Source of the DNA: Zanthoxylum bungeanum | Lineage: Eukaryota > Streptophyta > Magnoliopsida > Sapindales > Rutaceae | Reading direction: 5' to 3' | Assembly: GCA_019454045.1 (NCBI GenBank) | Contig: SKCR01038161.1 | Coordinates: 115,389-179,388 of the forward strand | Length of the DNA stretch: 64,000 nucleotides | In this document: in pieces, positions 22,501 to 33,401 of the stretch | Numbering within the stretch: the first letter of the stretch is position 1 | Layout: the number at the start of each line of letters is the position of its first letter | Position numbers and translations under genes: made by a program | Notes under the pieces: generated by a model | Seen by the model: the letters and a program-made list of their open reading frames with translations, nothing else | Database searches by the model: none | Told to the model about the DNA's origin: nothing

Positions 22501-23160
22501 CTACGCCAGGTTTGAAATCTGTCCGGTGCTCAAGACCTTTAATTGGTGGAAGCCCACTAGGAATATCCTGTGTGAGTACATCACTGAAATCGTGCAAAAT
22601 AGATGAAATTGAGACATGAAGCAAAGGGTCAATGTTATCAATACAAACACGGCGATCCTTATAGACTAGCAGTAGTATAAGCTTGGTAGCCTTAAAAGCT
22701 CTCCTCGCTCCACCCTTACCATGTAGAAGCTCTTTTTCACTCGCTCTTTTGTTTCCCTCTTAAGATCACTCACACTACCCTCAGGAACACTCAGGATCTT
22801 AGCCTTAATTTCCTTACTAGGTTCGGTCACACTCTCATTCTCTCTATCTCTCTCAATTTGCAACTTGGCTTGATCCTCATGGACTTGCTTCAATGTAAGT
22901 GGGTATAAGCTAATGGGTTTTCCCTTATGCTGAAAGGAATACGTATTCTTGAACCCATCATGTATGAGCTTCCTATCAAACTGCCAAGGTCTGCCTAAAA
23001 GAACATGTCCTGCATGCATTGGTATCACATCACATAGGACATCGTCCGTGTATGGCCTAATGGTAAAGTTCAATAATACATGCTTCATCACTTTTATTTC
23101 GCCACAATCCTTTAACCACTTCAACTTGTAAGGCTTGGGATGCTTAAAACCGGCAAACAA
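22501..23160 (-). pseudogene. CRM-1 protease, C-terminal part only
   Basis: The open piece 23160-22666 reads KHPKPYKLKWLKDCGEIKV and MHAGHVLLGRPWQFDRKLIH then DGFKNTYSFQHKGKPISLYP, the typical end of a chromovirus protease, followed by a charged linker to RT. The N-terminal part with the catalytic D-S-G is missing: homology stops at 23160, where unrelated CCGGTAT-rich sequence begins. 22440-22665 is degraded linker (IPSGLPPIKGLEHRTDFKP-like near 22500-22560). Confidence 0.85.
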
Positions 23161-23303
23161 CCATATAGTTATGTTATCTTCAGTTAGACCGGTATAGAGA
23201 CCGGTATATAGGCCGGTATGATACTAACCCGGTTCCAGTAGCTATGTAATGCCCTGTTCAGCCGATATGAAGGCCGGTATAGGACCGGTATGCCGGTCAC
23301 CGA
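23161..23303. repeat. CCGGTAT-rich segment replacing CRM-1 gag
   Basis: Five CCGGTAT at 23189, 23201, 23213, 23274 and 23285, plus CCGGTCA at 23293 and decayed versions between. Nothing in the known structure of the element explains it. Gag, the zinc knuckle and the protease start are absent on either side of copia-2, so gag was lost before or with this sequence. Confidence 0.7.
23299..23303. other. Target-site duplication of copia-2 (left), ACCGA
   Basis: ACCGA here and at 33233-33237, directly outside TGTTGG...AAACA LTR ends. Perfect match. Confidence 0.95.
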
Positions 23304-24360
23304 TGTTGGATAATATGACCCATAGCGTCACTATTTGCACAGATCATTGTGTTGTTGTAGCAAATTAACTATGTGACAAGGAAATTGCACTCTCATCATT
23401 TGTGATTAGATCACCATAGATATATAAATGAAGAGAGGTCCCTATGATTAGTTCCTGGATTGAGATGATATGAGACAGTATCAGTCCACGAAGGATTAAT
23501 CATTAAATATCCCTAGCCGTAGTATTATCGAGACTGGACATCGATAATGCGGAATAGGCTAGTATTGCACTTGTGCGCGTTTGTGAGGGCACAACGGCAT
23601 AGTTCTCATATATATAAGTATTGGATACTTATGCAAGTGCGATAGGAGGTCGTGTTTCACCGATGGTACGGGAAACAGCTTCGCTCTGGATAGACCCCTC
23701 GGAATCCCATTGGTATTATGACTAGGTGTCTATGGGAGGCCGAAATCAAGGTAGGTGTGTATAGTCTTAACCTGAGACTTACATCGCTAATACTTACGAC
23801 AATCGGTAAACTTTGGTTTTGGTGGTGGGGATCTTAACTGGTTCTGTGTTCACCTCTTCTGGGTTTATCAGGAATCGTAGTGTATTGGGTGTGATGTCAA
23901 GATGGAAGTATCACTTCAGTCATATTGGAGATGATGTCACGCAGGATACGGTATTAGTGCTCTTAAGTGATGCGCATCCAATCGTGATATTATGACCAGG
24001 TCATGAATATCCGATTATAGAGACTAGTTACCAGACATCCGATATGTGTTTCGGACGGGGCAGACACTTATCCAGCCCCAGCCCTAGCACGTGATTATCC
24101 GATACTGGGCCGATATGCACAATACATTAGTATACTACGCTTGATACAGATCTTAATATTCTTAAATGGATATGTCCGGAGAATTGGGTAGACTTGGTGC
24201 TTTGCTAGGAGTCGACCTTGTCTCGTAAATCGGTAGAACGTAGTACTTGGTACGTACGTGATTCGGATACTCCGACGACCGTATTTACTGCCAGATTATC
24301 CGGGGATCTCATGGGTCGCTTCCCGATAATCCACCGATGACGCACAACTCGCACTCTTGA

Positions 24361-24674
24361 ATAATCTGGGATTATAATAGAAGAGAGAGAAAATTAATCT
24401 AGGATTAATAACGGAGATATTTTATCCGGGATAAAATGTCGTCTAAAGAGAGAGAACGATTAATTTGGAATTAATTGATGAATTAATATATTCGATATAT
24501 TATACGAAATTAGATTTCGACGCGGAATTAAAATTAGATTTTAATTCGGGCAAACGAGTTAATTTAGAATTAATTCGTTAGCGACGTAAATAATAAATTC
24601 GCCAGGCGCAATTATTTTATTAAATTCGATTGAATTAACGTCGCGACGTAAGCTCGGTATTTCGGAAATATCGA
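24361..24674. promoter_or_regulatory. Array of palindromes with 3-nt spacers in the copia-2 LTR
   Basis: Nine units, arm-spacer-arm: 24361 ATAATC-tgg-GATTAT; 24393 ATTAATC-tag-GATTAAT; 24419 ATTTTATC-cgg-GATAAAAT; 24459 ATTAATT-tgg-AATTAAT; 24485 AATATAT-tcg-ATATATT; 24505 CGAAAT-tag-ATTTCG; 24525 ten-base arms around tag; 24555 ten-base arms around tag with one G-T; 24654 TCGGTATTT-cgg-AAATATCGA with one G-T. Arms differ from unit to unit but the spacer is always 3 nt. It lies in U3 upstream of the likely TATA region. Also present at 32273, 43106, 44537 and 53784. Confidence 0.85.
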
Positions 24675-24691
24675 ACCCGAACGCGTGAGTG

Positions 24692-24731
24692 CACGTGGGC
24701 CCACTTTCATTTGGAAACGTGTGGGGCCCAC
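24692..24731. promoter_or_regulatory. G-box and TCP-type sites in the copia-2 LTR
   Basis: CACGTG overlaps the perfect palindrome GTGGGCCCAC (24695-24704), and GTGGGGCCCAC follows at 24721-24731. CACGTG is a bZIP/bHLH site and GTGGGCCCAC an optimal class I TCP site in plants. Repeated in the 3' LTR at 32603-32615; the LTR at 42058 keeps only GTGGGGCCCAC. Confidence 0.5.
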
Positions 24732-25314
24732 ATGACACATGTCATTCTAATGCTTTGCATGTAGATTGTGTACATTGCACTCAATGTCATTGCATGGAGT
24801 TTGAGTGTTTGACACTCTAAGCCATTGCATGTTTTGTGTCATAAATTTATTATTAATTTAATAAATATTATGGCATAAATATAAATTGATTTTTGGTAAA
24901 TCATTTTAACTTAACACAAAACTTCTTCTCTCTCATTTTTCTCTCTTCTCTCACGCCCAAAGCTTGAAATGGGGACTGGTTTTGAACCAGAAAAACGTGA
25001 CACAAAAGGGAAGCAAGGGTTGGGTTTTCATGGTGAAAACCGCAAGTGCTAGCACACTACGAGTCTTGCGAAGGTGGTAGGGAGGTTCGAGGGATCCATC
25101 CGACGTAGCTAGGAGCTCCGTTTCTTCACTTAAATTCTATTTTGGCAGGGCAGTGGACTGTTGCAGTTTGGCGTGAAGGCAGTGCGTTTTTGGACTTCAT
25201 TCGTCTCCAAATCGACATAACCGATCAATGTGAGTATTCCGCTACCTCCGTTGATGTATTCACGCATGTTTTCATGTCTTGATTTGATCTTGGGACCTTA
25301 GAAATAACCAACAA

Positions 25315-25327
25315 TGGCATCAAGAGC
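25315..25327 (+). other. Primer binding site of copia-2
   Basis: TGGCATCAAGAGC one base after the LTR, a variant of the initiator-Met site TGGTATCAGAGC with one substitution and one inserted base. Confidence 0.75.
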
Positions 25328-27052
25328 TAATGTTGCAAGCATGAAAAATGTAGGGCTTAAAATTTGGGTAAATGTTTGTTGAGCATGATTTGAATAAATT
25401 GCTTGTTTGAGTATGCTTATAACATGTTTAAATTCATATGGTTGGATTGGTTGGACTAATTGACGAAAATTGATTTGGAATCATTTTCCCCAATTTATTC
25501 ACCTTGCCGAATGTATATGTATTTTTGGGATCTTGGATTTTTTGATTTTTTAATTCATTGATGAGTTAGAATCGATTAGGTTGACGTTAATTTGAATCGA
25601 ATTGGATTGGATTCGAATTGGACAAAAAACCCAAATCTTTGAGTTGGCCGAATGTGGACTAATGCCTAAATGTCTTGGTATTTTGATTTGATTTGATAAT
25701 TGATGTATTGGAAATCATTCGGATATGGATTTATTTATGTCGAATGCGGATTAATTGGATTGAAACCGAATTGGACATGAAATCACTCCCTTGGCCGAGA
25801 CCTTCAAGCATGTAGATGGGTTTGATCTTTCAATTTGTGTGTTGGACATATGATAATGAATCAAGCATGATTAATTGGACTAATATGGTGTTTTAGGAAA
25901 TGTTGATTTAGTTGATTGATCATGTAATCACTTTGGTAATTAAATTGGGAAATTTGATTTTTTGAATTTAATTATTGGGCCTAATTTTGGAAATTAGAAT
26001 TATTGTTGTAATTGGGCCTTTTGGCTTGATTTATCAAGTTTGGTTTAGGCCAAGTGGATTGGATCCAATTGGGCCCAAAACCTTAACCATAAAGCCCAAA
26101 TTGCGGCTAATGAACCTTTAATGTTCAATTGGGCCTAATGGGCCAAGATTGATTTATGGGCTTATGGGGTAAATCCCGGATTGGACTTTGGTTATCGGTT
26201 TGACCCAGTTGACCAAAAGTCCACGCCTTAAGAAATCAATCAAAAGCCCATTGGACTTTAATTGAATTGACGTTGGACGTTAATCGGTCTTTGAGACGCG
26301 TTACGATTAGATTTGGGAATTTAAATCGTAAAAGGTTTATTAAATAAAAGTGTAATATTTAATTTGGAATTGAATAGTGAATTAGTATTAAATAACATGT
26401 TAAATTAGATTTAATGATGTAGTTTAATTTAATTCATGAATTCGTGCTTTACGTACTTGTTCGCAAAAACGAGTTTGACTCGAACAAATCCAAATCGTTT
26501 TTTGAACATTGGATGATCACTTAATTATCAGATTAATTAATTTGATTAGATTGATTGATAGCATGCTTATGTGTGTGAATACGTGGTTGTGTTGAATGAA
26601 TAATGTATATCGGATGGATTTAGTCGGGTGGGCAATTTTAGAAATTGTTGTAATAAATTCGATTTATTAAATTGGCCCTGCGTGTCCAGCCTTATCACCT
26701 TCTTTCTCTTTGTATTCTCTTCTCACCTATTCCCCTCTATGTATAATGAGGTTTCTTTAGAAGTGTAGTGTAACGGGTAGAAGTTGTACAAGTGCTAGCT
26801 TGAGTGAGAAAGGGAGAGATTTGATCTAGGATCAATGTGTTGAGTATCCATCCGCATATCATTATTATTTTATTTCATACTCGCTTTATTATGTATTTAG
26901 AATGCATGTTAAGGTGTATGATGATGAGAGACCTTAACAAAGATAATTAATTGGTAGCCAATTTGCACGCGAAAAACCCTCGTTTTATATTAAGCAAATA
27001 TCCTTCCATTGAAGATTCTTGTTCAAGATCCGAAGTTGGCATTGGTTTGTTT

Positions 27053-27437
27053 TTGACCAAAGTCAAGACCTTTGTCAATCAAGGATGTACTTGAATCATG
27101 AGAGTTTTGTTGCATATCGGTTCTTGTCCAAATCGTGATTTTTATTGACCAAAGTCAGATCACTTTTTGTCCAATGACATTGATTACGAAACTTTCTCCT
27201 TCCTCGTCAATGGGTCCCGCTTAACTGGAATCATTAGGTTTGTGTTTTGGCCAAAGCCAAGGCCTAAATGATTCAGAGGATATGGTTAGGAAAATGTATT
27301 GGATACATTGACATTATACATATGTTCGGACTTGGATGTCCACCTAACCGGATCTAGGAATTGGATAAGATCCAATTGATCTGTGAGATCTACCTAGTTA
27401 AATAGCATACAGCTTTTTATTGGCCAAAGTCAGGGTT
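27053..27437 (+). repeat. Four (G/A)CCAAAGTCA motifs in the copia-2 leader
   Basis: TTTGACCAAAGTCAAGACC (27053), TTGACCAAAGTCAGATCA (27145), TTGGCCAAAGCCAAGGCC (27247) and TTGGCCAAAGTCAGGGTT (27420). The same four occur in the same order in copia-A at 47701, 47793, 47888 and 48064. Confidence 0.8.
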
Positions 27438-27599
27438 GTGTGTTATTTAATAGGATCCTAGCCCACTAGGAAACGCGGTTTCCCGAGTACTCACAGAGGG
27501 TTAGAGGCTCGACGAAAAATAGGGGAGGCAAGTATTGAATTTGCAACATTCGTTCAATTACTCGCTAAACACGCTCATTTTATTTTACTCGTCATATTT

Positions 27600-27930
27600 A
27601 TTAAAAGTATTAGTTGGACTAATATTTTATGTTGTTTTAAATTAAATAATAGTTGGACTATATACAACTCATTCATATATAGTTGATTTTATAATTGGAT
27701 TATAGTAATCAATATAATTGAATTAAATGATAGTTGATTTTATAATGGGATTATAGTAATCAATATTAAAATTATAGTTGATTAAATAATTGGAATATTG
27801 TAATCATTATAATAAATAGTACCTTAATAATTTGATTATATAGTTGGACTATTATAATCATTATAATATATATAGTACCACTAATCGTTGATTAAATAGT
27901 TGGACTATTGTAATCAAGATAAAAATTGAA
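27600..27930 (+). repeat. AT-rich tandem array in the copia-2 leader
   Basis: About five copies of a 45-60-bp unit of the form TTGATT-(A/T)n-TTGGA(C/T)TAT-(A/T)GTAATCA. The TTGATT and TAATCA ends make each unit partly self-complementary. copia-A has about one copy here (48245-48335), so the array expanded in this lineage. Confidence 0.7.
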
Positions 27931-28020
27931 AGTTGGATATTTAAAATATAATCTGGGATTAAAATATTTTAAATGATTTAATTTTCAAATTGGGAATAAA
28001 TAATAAGGTTACTTTATTTG

Positions 28021-31000
28021 ATAAAATAGCTTATTGTACGTTACGCCCAAAATTAAGCAATAGTAAGAGCATAAAATCTTTGGAAATTTTATGTGATGAT
28101 GACTTTAATGCTTAATTAAAATACTTACAATAAATCATCTTTAGATTAAAAGTATTAAGGCAATTAATAATTCTTTGAGAATTGGAATTGACTATTCTAG
28201 AGAGAATAAAGTCAAAGTTTGCATTGGGGATGTAGCACGAGGTGCACATCGTTTCGATATTCTAAAAACCCAAGGCTTGGCCTAAGGTTCCTAAAATATT
28301 GAAAAGGATAATTGACATATACCAAAGTGACTGCCATTTGGATATGGACACGAAGGAATTAAAGAAAGGGCGAGGCTCTGACTTTAAATATATTTGTCTA
28401 AGTTATGTTCACTACTAGTATTGAAATTAGATTTTAAATACTTGTGTGGAACATAAAATATATATGTATTGATTTCAGAATTTGCTTTGAGCAGGATACT
28501 GACTTCAAGCTGAGATTTCTCTGCGAATCGGAAACGGGACGAAAGTCGCTGTTTCGACCGTAGATACCTAAGTTTAGGAACTACCCTTTGGGTGTGTACT
28601 TAAATTAGGAAATGTGCTAATGTCACTAGTTTGACTAGAACATTATCTCTTTATCAGTGTTTAACCCACTGCGGGTGAACCTTTATATTCTAAAACACTA
28701 AAGTGTTTTATTATATAAAGATGATACTGAGATAAATACATTAGATGTAAATAACAGAATTTATATTTTTAATATAATAAAATCTCACACATATAAAGAC
28801 AAATAAATAGCTCAAATTGATTTGATCAAATAGAGACTTATTTGTGGCATTGTTGTCTAGGACACAATTTAACGAGACTCGTATATCCACATTTTGAAGA
28901 GTGGGTACTAGGACTGATTTGACTATTCAAATAAGGTCTATGATTCTAGTTTACTAGTAAAGTACCTAAAATACTATTTACTAGGTAATAGTGTAAGGCC
29001 ACCGATCTGTAAGCCCTATTCATGGTGAAGTAAGTGGGCCCATATCTAGCTTGGCTAGATGTGACATGAATATTTCGTGACCTTAACGGATGTGGGCATC
29101 ACGTTATGGTTATGTGTTTCTTTTGAAAAACACAAATCCGAAACTTTGAGTTTCGACACGAAGTATAAAACAGATCGGCTACAGTATTATTCCGCCACGG
29201 TAAAACCGTAATGGAAAATACTTAAGCAGTAAGTTTCATACGTAAATGAAAGAGTATGGTATTCTTTCATATGAGGGACTCCTCCCGAGACACGTTAGTT
29301 AACGTGTGTCCGAACCAAAAACCGAATTTTGTTGGACATGATAAGGTTTATCACGAGTCCTCTGAGCTACAATTTCCTTCAAAAAGATATGTATTAACAG
29401 TGCAAACTTATTTAGAATAAGGTTCCATAAATCTGTTTGACAGATATCATATAGGATATGAACAGGAAGAAACGGGGTTTCTCATTCTTGATAATTTGGG
29501 TATGCCAGGCATAGCGTTTGGATGATACCAAACTAAGGACCCAAATTGGATAAGTGCCAATATAGGTTATCCTAAGGGAAACCTTAAGTATAGTACTTAT
29601 AAATCTCACATGAGAACAATGTGATTGTTGCTCACCATGCGGTTTTTCCTGAGAGGAATACCGATATGCAGTGGTCAGTGGGAGGATAGTGATACTCGAT
29701 GAAAATCGGAGTAGTAACACTGTTCAAGGCACGAAGTCCTAATGGAACACAAATAGTTCATCTATGATGAAACCATACCATTAATCTTCAAATACACAAG
29801 AACTTCGTAAATCGGATAGAGTCAGAAAACAACCTAGGGTATGGGTTTCTGATCTCACCCCATAAAGATGTCAATCTTATGGAGGTGTACCATCCGACTA
29901 CGTTATGAGGAAGTGATACGAGGTATCGACTCCCTGTTATGGCAAAGTGCCATGAGTCCGAAATGGATTCCATGTATAACAACTATGTTTGGATACTAGT
30001 TGTTGTACCACAAGGCGTTGTGCCTATGGTACATTAAACGTCTTCAAGGAAGACATACATGGAAGGCAACAAACCAACGTACAAAGCTAGGCTTTTGACG
30101 AAAAAGGTATCGTTATCAACATTGTGTTAATAACGGTTCAACCTTTTACCTGTTGCCATGGTAAATCCATTTTGAAAATGCTTGTTGATAACTGCGTATT
30201 TCATTTATGAAATGTGCCAGTTATAAATCAAAATCGCTTTCCTGAAAAGGAAACCTTTTGGAGGATGTTCACAACATCCTGACGATTTTGTATAACCGAC
30301 AAACAAGGTTTGCGGGTCATTCGATCCATGTTTGGATCAATGCAAGCATAAGGTTCTTGGAACTGTCGTTTTGAAATAATCATAATGGTTTATGATTTGA
30401 CTCAAAACGAAATAATTCTTGTGTATATAAGGAGGTTAGTGGGAGAGCGCACTGACAGTGAAATTCCCATAAAGCTATTGTTGAAAGCTTGGCTTTCAAT
30501 AGAAATTCTCCGTAGAATTCTGGGGAGTAACAACCTTTATTCAAGGAATAAAGATCTACTGGGATAGATTTGGAGTTGTTAACACTCTCTAGGAAATTGT
30601 ACATTTAAAATGTACTTGTATTGGTGTCTCATACGCTTCAAGCATATGGAGTCACAATCGGGTCAATCCAAGTGAAGTCACTGGATTAAAGATTAAGAAC
30701 ATCTGTTAGTATCTCTGAGAACTAAAGATGCTATCTTTTACTATAGAGAAGGAGAACTTGAAGTGACTGGGATCACTGCAGCAAGTTTCCAAACATTATA
30801 TACTGCGGTACTATAAAGTTTGAATAACAGGACAGTGAGCTGGAAATCTTCCTAGCAAGATAACTGTTGCCGAATAAACAACAAATGCGGATTATTGCTG
30901 CAGCTGAGGCAGCAATAGAAGTCTTTTGGGTCGAAAGTAAATCTAATTAGATTAGATATAGTTCTGTTAGCAGCTGAGCTAGGCGTCAGCACAGGCTAAG

Positions 31001-31202
31001 GAATTAAAGGTCTCATCGACGATCCAGATATATACTTCTATATCATCTGATTCGTTCGGATCATACATCGTGGTGATGTGATGATCGTGTAAATCGCGTC
31101 AAACGATAATTAAGCAAATCCGCTGACGAAAACCTTTCCTCAGCAATTTGAGCAAATTGTACATAGTTCGGGTGTTAGACACTCGAGTGACTGGCTATGT
31201 TC
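28021..31202 (+). pseudogene. copia-2 gag-pol remnant, heavily decayed
   Basis: Aligns piecewise with copia-A: a gag/zinc region at about 28200-28400 (GTGACTGCC and ATGAAGGAA-like words), protease at 28500-28680, GAG-pre-integrase at 28795-28990 (TTATTTGTGGCATTGTTGTC, compare YMWHCRLGH), integrase 29000-29480, RT 29830-30600 and RNase H 30720-31170. Every domain carries many stops and indels. The ORFs 29412-29720, 29788-29982 and 30380-30604 are on the opposite strand and meaningless. The element must have moved with proteins made elsewhere. Confidence 0.85.
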
Positions 31203-31214
31203 CAAGTGGGAGAT
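31203..31214 (+). other. copia-2 polypurine tract
   Basis: CAAGTGGGAGAT directly before the 3' LTR, the same as in copia-A (52740-52751). Intact, so this cis signal was kept although pol was lost. Confidence 0.9.
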
Positions 31215-33232
31215 TGTTGGATAATATGACCCATAGCGTCACTATTTGCACAGATCATTGTGTTGTTGTAGCAAATTAACTATGTGACAAGGAAATTGCA
31301 CTCTCATCATTTGTGATTAGATCACCATAGATATATAAATGAAGAGAGGTCCCTATGATTAGTTCCTGGATTGAGATGATATGAGACAGTATCAGTCCAC
31401 GAAGGATTAATCATTAAATATCCCTAGCCGTAGTATTATCGAGACTGGACATCGATAATGCGGAATAGGCTAGTATTGCACTTGTGCGCGTTTGTGAGGG
31501 CACAACGGCATAGTTCTCATATATATAAGTATTGGATACTTATGCAAGTGCGATAGGAGGTCGTGTTTCACCGATGGTACGGGAAGCAGCTTCGCTCTGG
31601 ATAGACCCCTCGGAATCCCATTGGTATTATGACTAGGTGTCTATGGGAGGCCGAAATCAAGGTAGGTGTGTATAGTCTTAACCTGAGACTTACATCGCTA
31701 ATACTTACGACACAATCGGTAAACTTTGGTTTTGGTGGTGGGGGATCAACTGGTTCTGTGTTCACCTCTTCTGGGTTTATCAGGAATCGTAGTGTATTGT
31801 GGTGTGATGTCAAGATGGAAGTATCACTCAGTCATATTGGAGATGATGTCACGCAGGATACGGTATTAGTGCTCTTAAGTGATGCGCATCCAATCGTGAT
31901 ATTATGACCAGGTCATGAATATCCGATTATAGAGACTAGTTACCAGACATCCGATATGTGTTTCGGACGGGGCAGACACTTATCCAGCCCCAGCCCTAGC
32001 ACGTGATTATCCGATACTGGGCCGATATGCACAATACATTAGTATACTACGCTTGATACAGATCTTAATATTCTTAAATGGATATGTCCGGAGAATTGGG
32101 TAGACTTGGTGCTTTGCTAGGAGTCGACCTTGTCTCGTAAATCGGTAGAACGTAGTACTTGGTACGTACGTGATTCGGATACTCCGACGACCGTATTTAC
32201 TGCCAGATTATCCGGGGATCTCATGGGTCGCTTCCCGATAATCCACCGATGACGCACAACTCGCACTCTTGAATAATCTGGGATTATAATAGAAGAGAGA
32301 GAAAATTAATCTAGGATTAATAACGGAGATATTTTATCCGGGATAAAATGTCGTCTAAAGAGAGAGAACGATTAATTTGGAATTAATCGATGAATTAATA
32401 TATTCGATATATTATACGAAATTAGATTTCGACGCGGAATTAAAATTAGATTTTAATTCGGGCAAACGAGTTAATTTAGAATTAATTCGTTAGCGACGTA
32501 AATAATAAATTCGCCAGGCGCAATTATTTATTAAATTCGATTGAATTAACGTCGCGACATAAGCTCGGTATTTCGGAAATATCGAACCCGAACGCGTGAG
32601 TGCACGTGGGCCCACTTTCATTTGGAACGTGTGGGGCCACATGACACATGTCATTCTAATGCTTTGCATGTAGATTGTGTACATTGCACTCAATGTCATT
32701 GCATGGAGTTTGAGTGTTTGACACTCTAAGCCATTGCATGTTTTGTGTCATAAATTTATTATTAATTTAATAAATATTATGGCATAAATATAAATTGATT
32801 TTTGGTAAATCATTTTAACTAACACAACAACAACTTCTTCTCTCTCATTTTTCTCTCTCTCTCTCACGCCCAAAGCTTGAAATGGGGACTGGTTTGAACC
32901 AGAAAAACGTGACACAAAAGGGAAGCAAGGGTTGGGTTTTCATGGTGAAAACCGCAAGTGCTAGCACACTACGAGTCTTGCGAAGGTGGTAGGGAGGTTC
33001 GACCATGAGACGGGATCCATCCGACGTAGCTAGGAGCTCCGTTTCTTCACTTAAATTTCTGTTTTGCAGGGCAGTGGACTGTTGCAGTTTGGCGTGAAGG
33101 GCAGTGCGTTTTTGGCTTCATTCGTCTCCAATCGACATAACCGATCAATGTGAGTATTCCGCTACCTCCGTTGATGTATTCACGCATGTTTTCATGTCTT
33201 GATTTGATCTTGGGACCTTAGAAAAACAAACA
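31215..33232 (+). repeat. copia-2 3' LTR (2018 bp)
   Basis: Nearly identical to 23304-25313. Differences seen include small indels near 31740, 32530, 32825 and 33005 and a handful of substitutions. In the palindrome array at 32273-32585 the fourth unit reads CGATTAATT-tgg-AATTAATCG, nine perfect pairs, where the 5' LTR has one T. Confidence 0.94.
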
Positions 33233-33401
33233 ACCGACAGATTAGAAATGCAAAAATATTTAAGGAATATAAAAACCAACAAAAACTAATAATCAAGATG
33301 AACAAGTATCTTGATGACCAACAAACACATAAAGACTAAATCAAAAACACAAAGTAAAGATAGAAAAATTAGACCTTGGAACCCTAAGCTCTGATACCAA
33401 A
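33233..33401 (-). pseudogene. CRM-1 leader remnant and primer site
   Basis: Short AT-rich remnant between copia-2 and the CRM-1 LTR. On the minus strand the bases next to the LTR (33383-33400) read TGGTATCAGAGC, then TTAGGGTTCC, an initiator-Met-type primer site. Gag should lie here but is absent. Confidence 0.85.

Larger units (their letters stand above)
23304..25313 (+). repeat. copia-2 5' LTR (2010 bp)
   Basis: Begins TGTTGGATAATATGACCC, ends ACCAACA, giving the TGTTGG/CCAACA terminal inverted repeat usual in copia LTRs. Contains the palindrome array (24361-24674), a G-box/TCP-like site (24692-24704) and a pyrimidine-rich stretch TTCTTCTCTCTCATTTTTC near 24920. ORFs found in it (for example 23813-23995) recur in all LTRs of the family only because the LTRs are homologous. 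Confidence 0.93.
25328..28020 (+). repeat. copia-2 leader, about 2.7 kb, non-coding
   Basis: AT-rich, no ORF of note. Alignable with the copia-A leader at 46150-48341. Contains TTGGGCC/GGGCCTAAT words (25970-26200), a GCCAAAG motif series (27053-27437) and a TTGATT/TAATCA array (27600-27930). The boundary with gag is estimated from alignment with copia-A. Confidence 0.75.
23304..33232 (+). mobile_element. copia-2: Angela-like Ty1/copia element with intact LTRs and ruined coding region
   Basis: 9929 bp. LTRs of 2010 and 2018 bp are almost identical and flanked by a perfect 5-bp duplication, so the insertion is recent. Internal order is primer site, a leader of about 2.7 kb, then a region aligning throughout with gag-pol of copia-A but with dense stops and indels and no ORF above about 100 codons. 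LTR size, long leader and the related integrase of copia-A fit the Angela/BARE group; I recall long leaders there too. Confidence 0.9.

Noticed and set aside
29412..30604. ORFs on the minus strand of copia-2
   Set aside because: The plus strand aligns with copia integrase and RT; these are shadows.
31568..31907. ORFs recurring in several Angela-like LTRs (31568, 31629, 42478, 43836)
   Set aside because: Same LTR position in each copy; frames differ and are broken in relatives.
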